Shown here: piece after piece, positions 28,704-37,278 of the stretch | Position numbering within the stretch: position 1 is the first letter of the stretch | Layout: each line of letters starts with the position of its first letter | NCBI GenBank assembly: GCA_041447245.1 | Contig: JBGMEA010000023.1 | Span: 124,001 to 188,000, forward strand | Source of the DNA: JBGMEA01 sp041447245 | Lineage (GTDB): Bacteria > Bacillota > Clostridia > Eubacteriales > Anaerofustaceae | Direction of reading: 5' to 3' | Length of the DNA: 64,000 nucleotides | The notes under the pieces: model-generated | The model's database searches: none | What the model was told of the DNA's origin: nothing | What the model saw: only the letters and a program-made list of their open reading frames with translations | Position numbers and translations under genes: made by a program

Positions 28704-28737
28704 TTGACAAAAGAGTATCTTAATGCTAAGATACTCT
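28704..28737 (+). promoter_or_regulatory. thrS promoter with overlapping palindrome
   Basis: TTGACA (28704-28709) and TAAGAT (28727-28732) with a 17-base spacer. The spacer and -10 are covered by an 11-bp-arm perfect inverted repeat, AGAGTATCTTA (28712-28722) and TAAGATACTCT (28727-28737). It lies upstream of the expected RNA start, so it may be an operator in addition to the T-box control. Confidence 0.75.
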
Positions 28738-28738
28738 C

Positions 28739-28976
28739 AGCAATGAAAAAGAAAAGTATCAGGTGATGATTCTTGCAGCGAGAGATAAATGGGTGGAATT
28801 ATCTCAGATCAGCCTGTGAAAACCACTTTTGAGCGTTCAAGCCGAAACCGAAGTAAGCTTGACGGTGCGACGCCGTTATCAGCCCATATAAGTGAGCTTC
28901 CTGCTAATTAGGGTGGAACCGCGGATATATTTGTATTCGTCCCTTGCGTATCATAAAGATATGCAAGGTTTTTTTA
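28739..28976 (+). ncRNA. T-box riboswitch leader of thrS
   Basis: The leader has the invariant T-box AGGGTGGAACCGCG at 28910-28923. It is followed by an intrinsic terminator, CCTTGCGTATC / GATATGCAAGG (28942-28968), with a run of T. Uncharged tRNA-Thr pairing with the specifier and the T-box would favour the antiterminator and thrS expression. An ACC triplet at 28847-28849 is a candidate threonine specifier, but I have not folded stem I. Confidence 0.93.
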
Positions 28977-29001
28977 TTAATTCAAACGGAGGAAAAGCAA
29001 T

Positions 29002-30912
29002 ATGATTAAAGTTACGTTTCCTGATCTATCGGTAAGAGAATACCAAGAGGGTATAAGTGTACTCGAAATTGCCGAATCAATCAGCAAATCACTGGCAAAG
29101 GAAACTCTTTCTGCTACGATAGACGGAAAAATTGCAGACATCAGGACAAAATTGGAAAAAGATGTTACTTTGAAGTTTCATAAATTTGAAGATGCAGAAG
29201 GGAAAGACGCATTTTGGCATACCTCTTCTCATGTACTCGCTCAAGCCGTAAAGCGCCTTTATCCGCAGGCAAAACTCGCAATCGGACCTTCAATCGAAAA
29301 TGGATTTTATTATGATTTTGATGTAGACATTTCTTTTACTCCGGAAATTTTGGAAAAAATCGAATCGGAGATGAAAAAAATCATCAAAGAAAATCCGCCG
29401 ATCATTCGATATGAACTTCCCCGAGAAAAAGCGATAGAAAAAGAAGAACTTTCCAACGAACCTTATAAAGTTGAATTAATAAGGGACTTACCTCAGGATG
29501 CGATTATCAGTTTTTACGAACAGGGGGACTTCTTTGACCTTTGCGCAGGTCCCCATATCCGTGATCTTTCAGCGATTAAAGCTGTAAAATTGCTTTCGAT
29601 TGCGGGAGCTTATTGGAGAGGGAGCGAGAAAAACAAAATGTTGCAGCGGATTTACGGAATCACATTCCCGAAACAGGCTCAACTTGATGAATACCTCTTC
29701 ATGATAGAGGAAGCTAAAAAAAGAGATCACAGGAAATTAGGGAAAGAACTGGATCTGTTTTCCATTATGGAAGAAGGTCCTGGTTTCCCGTTTTTCCATC
29801 CCAAAGGAATGATTATCCGTAATGAATTGGAAAATTTCTGGAGAAAGGAACATGCTAAACGAGGATATCAGGAAGTAAAAACACCCATCATACTGGATGC
29901 TGAACTATGGAAGCGCTCCGGGCACTGGGATAATTATAAAGACAATATGTATTTTACCGAAATCGATGATCGTTTATTTGCAGTGAAACCGATGAATTGC
30001 CCGGGAGGCATGTTGCTTTACGGACGAAAAATGCATTCATACAAAGATCTACCGATCAGACTCGGCGAATTGGGGTTGGTTCATCGGCATGAAAAAAGCG
30101 GAGCTTTGCACGGATTAATGAGAGTTCGGAATTTCACTCAGGATGACGCTCATATCTTCATGCGTGAAGATCAGGTCAAAGATGAAATTATCGGTGTTAT
30201 TGATTTCACGGACTACGTATATAAAATATTCGGTTTTGAATACAATGTTGAAGTATCGACAAAACCGGAAAAATCAATTGGTACGGAAGAACAATGGGAG
30301 ATGGCAACAAATGCGTTGATTGATGCATTGACTGCAAAAGGAAAAGATTTTACGATCAATGAGGGCGATGGCGCTTTTTACGGACCAAAAATTGACTTCC
30401 ATTTAAAAGACAGCATCGGAAGAACCTGGCAATGCGGAACGATCCAATTGGATTTTCAAATGCCCGAACGGTTTGATCTGACCTATATTGGTTCTGATGG
30501 ACTTAAGCATCGTCCGGTTGTGATTCATCGTGTGATTTTCGGAAGCATCGAACGCTTTATCGGAATTTTGATAGAACATTTTGCCGGAGCTTTCCCGCTT
30601 TGGCTTGCTCCGGTACAAGCAGTCATTATTCCGGTAAATGCTGCATATAATGAATATGCTCTTCAAATCAAAAAAATGCTCGATGATGTAGACATCCGAA
30701 CCGAAATCGATGATCGTAACGAAAAATTGGGGTATAAGATCAGAGAAGCGCAGCTTCAAAAAACACCCTATATGTTCGTTCTCGGTCAAAAAGAACAAGA
30801 TGCAAATGAGATAACGGTACGCAGCCATAAAGACGGGGATATGGGAATGATGAAAATCGATGAGGTAATAGATAAATTACTGCTACAAATTGCGACAAAA
30901 CAGTATCAATAA
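29002..30912 (+). CDS. thrS: Threonyl-tRNA synthetase
   Basis: Class II synthetase of 636 residues with TGS domain (1-60), the HxxxH editing domain (TSSHVLAQAVKRLYP), catalytic core with motif 2 (LVHRHEKSGALHGLMRVR) and motif 3 (GSIERFIGILIEH), and a C-terminal anticodon-binding domain. The zinc-site cysteine is in MNCPGG. GGAGG lies eight bases before the ATG. It is controlled by the T-box upstream. Confidence 0.97.
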   Translation: MIKVTFPDLSVREYQEGISVLEIAESISKSLAKETLSATIDGKIADIRTKLEKDVTLKFHKFEDAEGKDAFWHTSSHVLAQAVKRLYPQAKLAIGPSIENGFYYDFDVDISFTPEILEKIESEMKKIIKENPPIIRYELPREKAIEKEELSNEPYKVELIRDLPQDAIISFYEQGDFFDLCAGPHIRDLSAIKAVKLLSIAGAYWRGSEKNKMLQRIYGITFPKQAQLDEYLFMIEEAKKRDHRKLGKELDLFSIMEEGPGFPFFHPKGMIIRNELENFWRKEHAKRGYQEVKTPIILDAELWKRSGHWDNYKDNMYFTEIDDRLFAVKPMNCPGGMLLYGRKMHSYKDLPIRLGELGLVHRHEKSGALHGLMRVRNFTQDDAHIFMREDQVKDEIIGVIDFTDYVYKIFGFEYNVEVSTKPEKSIGTEEQWEMATNALIDALTAKGKDFTINEGDGAFYGPKIDFHLKDSIGRTWQCGTIQLDFQMPERFDLTYIGSDGLKHRPVVIHRVIFGSIERFIGILIEHFAGAFPLWLAPVQAVIIPVNAAYNEYALQIKKMLDDVDIRTEIDDRNEKLGYKIREAQLQKTPYMFVLGQKEQDANEITVRSHKDGDMGMMKIDEVIDKLLLQIATKQYQ

Positions 30913-30995
30913 CTTTGACAATATTTGCGAAAAATATACTGCTTTTTTCTAGAGCACATGTTATAATCGAACCAGTTCTAGAAGGAGGATTTGGT

Positions 30996-31334
30996 ATGGA
31001 TAACGAAGAAACAAAAGACAAAATGGACGATATCATGGCAAAAGCCAAAATTCTTGCAGATCAAGCATCCAAAAAAGCGGGTGAAATCGCTCAGGTTGTC
31101 GGAGAAAAAACGGGACAGTTTATAGATTTTGCCAAAAAGAAAATCGAGATCGAAAAAATCGAATACGCTTTGGCAAAAAAATATAAAGAACTCGGGAAAA
31201 GCTATTATACCGCCAAAAAGGAATCCAAAGAATTGGATGACGATAAGCTCCTAACAGAAATTGATACATTGTTGGATGCCTTGGATGTATTGAATACGGT
31301 TGAAACAGAACCCGGAGAAACGACCCAAGAATAA
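30996..31334 (+). CDS. Small helical protein, function unknown
   Basis: 112 residues, rich in Lys, Glu and Ala, predicted almost wholly helical (AKAKILADQASKKAGEIAQ, KKKIEIEKIEYALAKKYKEL). It has no signal peptide or membrane segment. It looks like the coiled-coil, YtxH- or apolipoprotein-like small proteins seen in Clostridia. The ATG at 30996 has GAAGGAGG upstream. TATAAT at 30962-30967 lies between two TTCTAGA copies (near 30947 and 30976), the second beside the ribosome site. A hairpin terminator follows, so it is a single-gene unit. Confidence 0.7.
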   Translation: MDNEETKDKMDDIMAKAKILADQASKKAGEIAQVVGEKTGQFIDFAKKKIEIEKIEYALAKKYKELGKSYYTAKKESKELDDDKLLTEIDTLLDALDVLNTVETEPGETTQE

Positions 31335-31640
31335 AAAATAATTAAAAATCACAATTATGCAAAGAAGCATCGTTTATTTCGGTGCTTCTTTTTTGCATGC
31401 TTAAAATGCATATATATGCAGTCATGTTTTTTCCAATATAATGTTTATAGATAAGTATTATTAATATCATTATGATAATAGTGCAATATTGACTTATCTT
31501 ATAAGTATTCCAGCGATTGCAAATCAATATTATATTCACAAACAATCAATAATTATCCATTATTTTATTGACAAATCAAGCAATATCAGTTATATTAACA
31601 AATAATTAAAAAACATTTTATTTTAAGAGGGGAATAAACT
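31335..31640 (+). promoter_or_regulatory. Control region of the amino-acid ABC transporter
   Basis: The 306-base AT-rich gap holds no gene. It contains the terminator above and a promoter (TTGACA 31568-31573, 17 bases, TATATT 31591-31596). Several short palindromes are also present: TGCATATATATGCA near 31408, TATCATTATGATA near 31468, and ACTTATCTTATAAGT near 31493. The first resembles ArgR/AhrC arginine boxes, which would suit an arginine-type transporter, but this is inference. Confidence 0.55.
31361..31394 (+). terminator. Terminator after the small helical protein
   Basis: AAAGAAGCATCG / CGGTGCTTCTTT forms a 12-bp stem with one T-G pair, followed by a run of T. Confidence 0.8.
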
Positions 31641-32450
31641 ATGAAAAAGAAACTGCTTGTGGTTTTTCTGGTGGCATTGATGGTAGTATCAATTGCTTCC
31701 TGCGGAAAATCAACCGGCGACATGCTCATCAATGATGGTGTGCTGACGGTCGGAATCGAACCGGAATATCCGCCAATGGAATATAAAAATGATAGCGGAA
31801 GCCTGGTTGGATTTGATGTTGATATGGCAAATGAAATAGCCGACAGAATGGGTGTAAAAGTTCAGTTTGTCGAAACCGCTTGGGACGGAATTTTTATGGG
31901 GTTGGATGCGCAGAAATATGATGTTGTTATTTCATCTGTCAGCATTACTCAGGACAGAATCGATGCCGGAGAATTTCTCTTAACCGATCCTTATATGAAT
32001 AACGGGCAATACATTGTAGTACGAAAAGATGGCAATGAAATCGCAACAACTGACCAACTTGCAGGGCTTAAGGTTGGGGTTCAATTTGCGACAACTGCTG
32101 ATGAAGCATGCGCAAAACAACAAGAAACAGTAAATTTCAGTGTCACCCAATATGACACGGTTCAGCAGGCCTTCTTAGCACTGCAGGCCGGTTATGTAGA
32201 TGCAGTCGTGGTTGATTCTATGGTTGCAATTGACTATGTCAACAACAACCCTGACACTTACAAAATTACAAGTGCGAAACTTACCAATGAACCGCTCGGA
32301 ATTGCTGTAGGAAAAGATAATCAGGCCTTAGTTGATAAGCTCAATAAGGTAATCGCCGAAATGCATAAAGACGGAACATTGACAAAACTCTCCGAAAAAT
32401 ATCTCGGTGGCTATGACGCAACGACAGATATTGATACCGAATTAAAATAG
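31641..32450 (+). CDS. Polar amino-acid ABC transporter substrate-binding lipoprotein
   Basis: A 269-residue extracellular solute-binding protein. A lipoprotein signal peptide is clear (MKKKLLVVFLVALMVVSIAS then Cys21). The mature protein has the family-3 signature VGFDVDMANEIADRMG and the DVVISSVSITQDR region that contacts the alpha-amino and carboxylate groups. GAGGGG precedes the ATG. With the permease and ATPase that follow it makes a complete importer. Glutamine, arginine, cystine or a broad range of polar amino acids are possible substrates. Confidence 0.93.
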   Translation: MKKKLLVVFLVALMVVSIASCGKSTGDMLINDGVLTVGIEPEYPPMEYKNDSGSLVGFDVDMANEIADRMGVKVQFVETAWDGIFMGLDAQKYDVVISSVSITQDRIDAGEFLLTDPYMNNGQYIVVRKDGNEIATTDQLAGLKVGVQFATTADEACAKQQETVNFSVTQYDTVQQAFLALQAGYVDAVVVDSMVAIDYVNNNPDTYKITSAKLTNEPLGIAVGKDNQALVDKLNKVIAEMHKDGTLTKLSEKYLGGYDATTDIDTELK

Positions 32451-32596
32451 TTTTGTTTTAAAATTCAAAGGGGAAAAGAGAAGCAGCCGAAATAAGATAA
32501 GTTGCTTTTCTTTTCCTCTTTGTTTTGTTAACTTTTTCTTTTCAAACAAATCATTTAATGTTATGATTGAATTAATATTTTTTACGAGGTAATTAT

Positions 32597-33250
32597 ATGA
32601 CAAAAGAACAGATTATTGCAATGCTGCGAGGTACTGCAATATCAGTTGAATTGACTTTGGCAAGCATCGCAATCGGCATTGTCTTAGCGTTCATTATTGC
32701 GTTTTTTAGAATGTCTAAAAATAAAGCATTAAAGGGTATTGGTTGGGTTTATATATGGGTTTTTCGGGGGACACCTCTTCTTCTTCAAATCATGGTAATC
32801 TATTATGCTATCCCGATTATGTATCGTGAGACGTTTGGGAACACGCTGTTAATGCCAATGTTTACCTCGGCTGTATTGGCTTTTACCTTAAATACTGCTG
32901 CTTATATCGCAGAGATTATTCGTGCAGGTATCGAATCTATCGATAACGGACAAATGGAGGCATCCAAGGCACTCGGTATGAGCTACTGGCAGGCTATGAT
33001 ACACGTCATCATACCACAGACATTCAAACGACTGATTCCTCCATTCAGCAATGAATTTATTATGATTTTAAAAGACACTTCGTTAATTTCGGTTATTGGC
33101 ATGGCTGAACTGATGAAAGTATCGCGTCAGTTTGCCGCGAACGGAGATTGGGGCTTTTATTTCTACGCTGGAGCAATTTATCTGTTCCTGACAACAATTT
33201 TCAGTGTCGCATTTGATAAACTTGAGAAATTTGCCGGAAAGTACGAATAA
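32597..33250 (+). CDS. Polar amino-acid ABC transporter permease
   Basis: 217 residues, HisM/GlnP type, with about five membrane helices and the EAA loop EASKALGMSYWQAMIHVIIPQ that docks on the ATPase. It probably forms a homodimer since only one permease gene is present. The 146-base gap after the binding protein lacks a clear strong terminator, so it is probably the same operon with uneven expression. Confidence 0.93.
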   Translation: MTKEQIIAMLRGTAISVELTLASIAIGIVLAFIIAFFRMSKNKALKGIGWVYIWVFRGTPLLLQIMVIYYAIPIMYRETFGNTLLMPMFTSAVLAFTLNTAAYIAEIIRAGIESIDNGQMEASKALGMSYWQAMIHVIIPQTFKRLIPPFSNEFIMILKDTSLISVIGMAELMKVSRQFAANGDWGFYFYAGAIYLFLTTIFSVAFDKLEKFAGKYE

Positions 33251-33266
33251 ACAAGAGGTATTCATT

Positions 33267-34028
33267 ATGTCAATGATAAAAATGGTAGGTGTCAACAAGA
33301 ACTTCGGGGATTTACAGGTTCTAAAAGATATTAATCTTGAGGTCAACAAAAAGGAAGTACTGTGCGTAATTGGCCCGTCTGGATCAGGGAAAAGCACGAT
33401 GCTCCGCTGTCTGAATCACTTGGAAATCATTACCGACGGTAAATTGTATATCGAGGATGAACTGGTATCCCATAGGGAACATGATAAAGATATACTGAAG
33501 ATTTCAACAAAAGAAGTTTCTGCCATGTGCGCGGAATTGGGCATGGTTTTTCAGCGGTTTAATTTATTTCCGCATAAAACAGTACTCGAAAACCTCACAT
33601 TATCCCCTTTGATTGTCAGAAAAGCAGACAAACAAAGTTCAGAAAAAAAAGCAAGAATGCTGTTGGAAAAAGTGGGATTATCAGACAAAGCGTCTGAATA
33701 TCCTTCCAGGCTCTCGGGAGGACAGCAGCAGCGGGTTGCGATAGCACGAGCATTGGCAATGGAGCCTAAAATCATGCTGTTTGATGAACCCACCTCCGCA
33801 TTGGATCCGGAACTTGTCGGAGAAGTGTTGGAAGTTATGAAGAATCTTGCAAAAGACGGAATGACAATGATTGTCGTAACTCATGAAATGAACTTTGCAA
33901 GAGAAGTCGGAACGAGAGTTGTATTTATGGACGGCGGTAAAATTGTTGAAGAAGATAAACCTGAAGAAATATTCAGCAATCCCAAAAACCAAAGAACAAA
34001 AGAATTTCTTCATAAGATGCTGAAATAA
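33267..34028 (+). CDS. Polar amino-acid ABC transporter ATP-binding protein
   Basis: 253 residues with Walker A GPSGSGKST, signature LSGGQQQR, Walker B IMLFDEPTSAL and the switch histidine VVTHEM. The ATG at 33267 is chosen: AAGAGG is upstream and the protein then begins MSMIKMVGVNKNFG like its relatives. The frame is open 63 bases further upstream inside the permease gene. Confidence 0.95.
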   Translation: MSMIKMVGVNKNFGDLQVLKDINLEVNKKEVLCVIGPSGSGKSTMLRCLNHLEIITDGKLYIEDELVSHREHDKDILKISTKEVSAMCAELGMVFQRFNLFPHKTVLENLTLSPLIVRKADKQSSEKKARMLLEKVGLSDKASEYPSRLSGGQQQRVAIARALAMEPKIMLFDEPTSALDPELVGEVLEVMKNLAKDGMTMIVVTHEMNFAREVGTRVVFMDGGKIVEEDKPEEIFSNPKNQRTKEFLHKMLK

Positions 34029-34029
34029 T

Positions 34030-34058
34030 TTGACATAGTCGTACCTATATGTTAAGAT
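34030..34058 (+). promoter_or_regulatory. infC operon promoter
   Basis: TTGACA and TAAGAT with a 17-base spacer, starting two bases after the ABC ATPase stop. Confidence 0.82.
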
Positions 34059-34065
34059 ATTAACG

Positions 34066-34178
34066 TTATCAAGAAGAAGGAATTGCTTCTCACCTTGCGG
34101 CTTGCGCTGTTTGGTTCAGAAATATTACAGGAATGTATTGATGTAATGTTAGACTGCAATTTCTTGCAGTCTTTTTTT
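34066..34178 (+). ncRNA. infC leader with attenuator
   Basis: The expected untranslated leader ends in a strong terminator hairpin, AGACTGCAA / TTGCAGTCT (34151-34172), and a T-run just before the infC ribosome site. In Bacillus the infC-rpmI-rplT leader is controlled by binding of L20, which promotes such termination. The same mechanism is inferred here from position; I did not model the L20-binding structure. Confidence 0.72.
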
Positions 34179-34192
34179 GGAGGTGAATTTTT

Positions 34193-34702
34193 ATTAAAGA
34201 ATTCCAGATTAATGAAGAAATTCATGAAAAAGAAGTTCGATTGATTGATGAAAACGGGCAGATGGTCGGTGTGGTTCCCCTGCGTCAGGCTCAGGAAATG
34301 GCAGATCTGAAAGAACTGGATCTCGTGAATATGTCACCTGAAGCAAAACCGCCGGTATGTAAAATTATGGATTACGGAAAATTCCGTTACGAACAAAATC
34401 GCAAAGAAAAAGAATCAAAAAAGAATCAGAAAGTCGTAACGATAAAAGAAATCCGTACTTCCGTACGTGTTCAGGAGCATGATCTGAACGTTAAAATAAA
34501 AAACATTGAGAAATTCATCGCTGACGGTGATAAAGTGAAAGTCTCGGTCAGATTCCGTGGACGTGAAATGGCATATACCGAAAGCGGGAGGAATTTATTG
34601 ATGAAAATCAAAGAAGCGTTAGGCGATAGTTGCATTGTTGAAAAACCGCCGAAATTGGAAGGTCGCAACTATGTAATGTACCTTGCGCCGCCAAAAAAGT
34701 AA
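34193..34702 (+). CDS. infC: Translation initiation factor IF-3 (AUU start)
   Basis: 169 residues. The conserved N-terminus FQINEEIHEKEVRLIDE requires initiation at ATT (34193), ten bases after GGAGG (34179-34183). No ATG, GTG or TTG lies at that point. AUU initiation is the known autoregulatory feature of infC, as IF-3 itself discriminates against non-standard codons. The linker and C-terminal domain (KEIRTSVRVQEHDLNVK, VKVSVRFRGREM) are complete. Confidence 0.95.
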   Translation: MKEFQINEEIHEKEVRLIDENGQMVGVVPLRQAQEMADLKELDLVNMSPEAKPPVCKIMDYGKFRYEQNRKEKESKKNQKVVTIKEIRTSVRVQEHDLNVKIKNIEKFIADGDKVKVSVRFRGREMAYTESGRNLLMKIKEALGDSCIVEKPPKLEGRNYVMYLAPPKK

Positions 34703-34730
34703 ATTATTGTTGAAGGAGTAAAGTGATATT

Positions 34731-34925
34731 ATGCCTAAAATGAAATCTCACAGAGGTGCGTCAAAAAGATTTAAAAGGAAAAAATCGGGGCTTATTAAAC
34801 GTTCTTGCGCATATAAAAACCATATTCTCAATAAAAAATCTCAGAAAAGAAAAAGAAACCTGAGAAAAGGCGGGTATGTTGCAGTTTCCGATGCAGCAAA
34901 TATCGCTCAGATTATCGTTAAATAA
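34731..34925 (+). CDS. rpmI: Ribosomal protein bL35
   Basis: 64-residue, highly basic 50S protein with the family start MPKMKSHRGASKRFK. It is the middle gene of the infC operon; GAAGGAG upstream. Confidence 0.97.
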   Translation: MPKMKSHRGASKRFKRKKSGLIKRSCAYKNHILNKKSQKRKRNLRKGGYVAVSDAANIAQIIVK

Positions 34926-34944
34926 GAAAGGGAATTAAAGAGAT

Positions 34945-35301
34945 ATGGCAAGAGTAAAAAAAGGATTAAATGCAAAAAAGAAGCATAAGAAAGTTTTAAA
35001 TCTCGCAAAAGGTTATTACGGTGCGAAGTCAAAGCTATACAGACCTGCCAACGAAGCTGTAATGAGAGCGCTCAGAAGTGCTTATGTAGGTCGTAAACAG
35101 AAAAAAAGAGATATGCGCAAACTTTGGATTACCAGAATCAATGCAGCGGCTCGTCTCAATGACTTGAGCTATTCAAGATTTATGAACGGACTGAAACTTG
35201 CCGGAGTGGAAGTCGATAGAAAAATCCTTGCTGATTTGGCAATGAATGATTCTGTTGCTTTTACACAATTGGCTGAAACTGCAAAAAATGCACTGAAATA
35301 A
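34945..35301 (+). CDS. rplT: Ribosomal protein bL20
   Basis: 118-residue 50S assembly protein (MARVKKGLNAKKKHKK, AKGYYGAKSKLYR). It is the third gene of the operon and the likely autoregulator acting on the leader at 34066. Confidence 0.97.
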   Translation: MARVKKGLNAKKKHKKVLNLAKGYYGAKSKLYRPANEAVMRALRSAYVGRKQKKRDMRKLWITRINAAARLNDLSYSRFMNGLKLAGVEVDRKILADLAMNDSVAFTQLAETAKNALK

Positions 35302-35305
35302 ATTT

Positions 35306-35329
35306 AAAAGACCGTAATTACGGTCTTTT
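35306..35329 (+). terminator. infC operon terminator
   Basis: Perfect palindrome AAAAGACCGTAA/TTACGGTCTTTT followed by TTT. Confidence 0.88.
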
Positions 35330-35350
35330 TTTATTTTTATTCAATATATA

Positions 35351-35379
35351 TTGACATTGAATATAATTCAGAATAATAT
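35351..35379 (+). promoter_or_regulatory. Promoter of the UROD-like gene with internal inverted repeat
   Basis: TTGACA and TAATAT are separated by 17 bases. The spacer holds TGAAT-ATA-ATTCA (35358-35370), a placement that would let a repressor block the promoter. Confidence 0.7.
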
Positions 35380-35411
35380 ATATTACATGAACATAATAAA
35401 TGGAGGAATAT

Positions 35412-36776
35412 ATGGAAGCAACCAAAAAGAAAGAATATCGCACAAAGCTGTATAAAGATTTGTATTCCGGAGTTATTCCTGATCGTTTTCCTGTCAATGA
35501 TGGACTGGGGGTGGAATTTCTGATCCAATACGCCGGAAAAGATCTTCTGACAACACAATATCAGTATCAAAGGGATTTGATAATCGAAATTTTGGAAAAA
35601 GCAATGGATATTTCTCGAGGAGACAACTTCAGCGCTTCGTGGGCAAGAAATCCGGTAGCCTTGATGTTTTCTCAAAACAAAGGGTTCGTAATGAGTAAAA
35701 GCGGATTTATTCAGCACCCTGAAATTTCAGCATTCGGCGCAGACGAATATGATCAATTTATAAAGTCGCCTCACGAATTTACCTTAGAAAAAGTTGTTCA
35801 AAGAACAAATGCAGGTTATTCCGGAAGTGCAGCAAAAATGGCATTTAATTTCACACGACAATATCTTGCGACAATGGATGTCATGAATGCGTTTGCTCAG
35901 GCAAATGCATTCATACAAGAGAAATACGGTTTTTTTGCACCGCCTCAGGGATCTGAAGGGTATACAGCGGTTCCGTTCGATACATTAGCTGATTTTAATC
36001 GAGGATTCAGCAATATTTCAATTGATATAAAAAGAAATCCGCAGAAAGTGTTGGATGCAATGGAATCCCTCATGCCAAAAGCAATTGCCATGCAAAAAAC
36101 ACCCGTTGTTGATATTCTTGGATCGAGCAGAATCATGACTCACATGGGATGTTTTCTCAACAATAAAGATTTTGATAAATTTTATTGGCCGACATTCAAT
36201 AAGCTATGCCATATAGCAGGGGAAAACGGACAGCGGATGTATATATTCTGTGAAGGGGATTGGACACGTTTTATCGATAATCTTCAGGATCTGCCTGCCG
36301 GAGCAAGATTGTGGTTCGAATACGGAGATGCGCAGAAATATAAAGACAAATTGGGTAATAAATATATTCTGGGCGGGCTGTACCCTTTGACCCTCCTGAA
36401 AACAGGAACAAAAGAAGAATGTGTCGACAAGGCAAAAGAATTGATTGATATCATGGCTCCGGGAGGAAATTATTTCTTTGACTTCGATAAACATACACTT
36501 GATATTTCCGATATCAAGCCGGAAAATTACATTGCTGTGCTGGAGTACTGTGTCGAAAACGGAAAGTATGAGAATGCGGGGCAAAAATCCATTAATATAC
36601 TGTTTGAAGATACGGTGCAAAAGTTCTCCGACCAATATGAACCGTTTCGGTCAAAATATGTAGTTTCGTTTGACGAATTTCTTCAAGAATATCCTGCGCC
36701 GGATGAACGGGCGATTCCGTTTATGAAAGCCGCATACGAGAAATACACTTCGATGGTACCTCCCGAAATATTTTGA
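35412..36776 (+). CDS. Uroporphyrinogen decarboxylase-like protein
   Basis: 454 residues of the URO-D superfamily, as judged from the PVVDILGSSRIMTH, YWPTFNKL and the C-terminal GGNYFFDFDKHTLDI segments. The family includes heme-pathway HemE and many corrinoid-dependent methyltransferases of anaerobes. It is longer than HemE (about 350), no heme genes or corrinoid protein lie nearby, and there is no obvious HemE N-terminal arginine motif, so a methyltransferase-type role is more likely. The substrate is unknown. The start at 35412 has GGAGG five bases upstream. It is a single-gene unit with its own promoter and terminator. Confidence 0.75.
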   Translation: MEATKKKEYRTKLYKDLYSGVIPDRFPVNDGLGVEFLIQYAGKDLLTTQYQYQRDLIIEILEKAMDISRGDNFSASWARNPVALMFSQNKGFVMSKSGFIQHPEISAFGADEYDQFIKSPHEFTLEKVVQRTNAGYSGSAAKMAFNFTRQYLATMDVMNAFAQANAFIQEKYGFFAPPQGSEGYTAVPFDTLADFNRGFSNISIDIKRNPQKVLDAMESLMPKAIAMQKTPVVDILGSSRIMTHMGCFLNNKDFDKFYWPTFNKLCHIAGENGQRMYIFCEGDWTRFIDNLQDLPAGARLWFEYGDAQKYKDKLGNKYILGGLYPLTLLKTGTKEECVDKAKELIDIMAPGGNYFFDFDKHTLDISDIKPENYIAVLEYCVENGKYENAGQKSINILFEDTVQKFSDQYEPFRSKYVVSFDEFLQEYPAPDERAIPFMKAAYEKYTSMVPPEIF

Positions 36777-36829
36777 TAATGTAAAATAAACGCGCCTTCA
36801 GACGACCGCCTTGGATTAATAAGTAGTAG

Positions 36830-36863
36830 AAATCCCCGTACTATTTTCTCAGTACGGGGATTT
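36830..36863 (+). terminator. Terminator after the UROD-like gene
   Basis: Perfect 13-bp stem AAATCCCCGTACT / AGTACGGGGATTT with an eight-base loop. Confidence 0.85.
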
Positions 36864-36945
36864 GATTGTTTAATAATAGAGAGACGCACACAGGCTCCGT
36901 GTTCAAACTACTCTTCAGCCACAATTGGGAAGATTTTGACAAATA

Positions 36946-37248
36946 TTATTTACGTGCAGAAGATTTTGACAGATAATAGCGACACATTTTTTTATCTGCT
37001 CTAACTTTACTTTTCTTCTTTCTGCCATTTGCATAATAAATAGAAAAGAGATAATATATGTCATATCGACCGATAAATGAATCGACAGCTAAACTATTTT
37101 TTGGGTTTTGCAGTAAAGAAGTATGTTTTTCGTTCTGTATATCGAGCAGTACCGTAAAATTCACTTGTGAAGAGGGTATTTTTCTAAAAAGGTGAAGAAT
37201 TTCGATCATACCAAGCACCGTCAATAAAGATAACGCTGCGATTAACAT
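36946..37248 (-). CDS. Small membrane protein, unknown function
   Basis: 100 residues. The first 22 form one membrane helix (MLIAALSLLTVLGMIEILHLF); the rest is polar, ending in a strongly basic tail (GRKKKSKVRADKKM). ATG at 37248 is preferred because AGAGG lies seven to eleven bases upstream; a GTG 21 bases further out is in frame. A promoter with a palindrome precedes it. I do not recognise a family. Confidence 0.5.
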   Translation of the reverse strand: MLIAALSLLTVLGMIEILHLFRKIPSSQVNFTVLLDIQNEKHTSLLQNPKNSLAVDSFIGRYDIYYLFSIYYANGRKKKSKVRADKKMCRYYLSKSSARK

Positions 37249-37278
37249 ATTTATGCCTCTACAATTCACTTTTTATTT

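Noticed and set aside
35412..36776. HemE of heme biosynthesis
   Set aside because: Too long, lacks the obvious HemE N-terminal motif and heme-gene neighbours.
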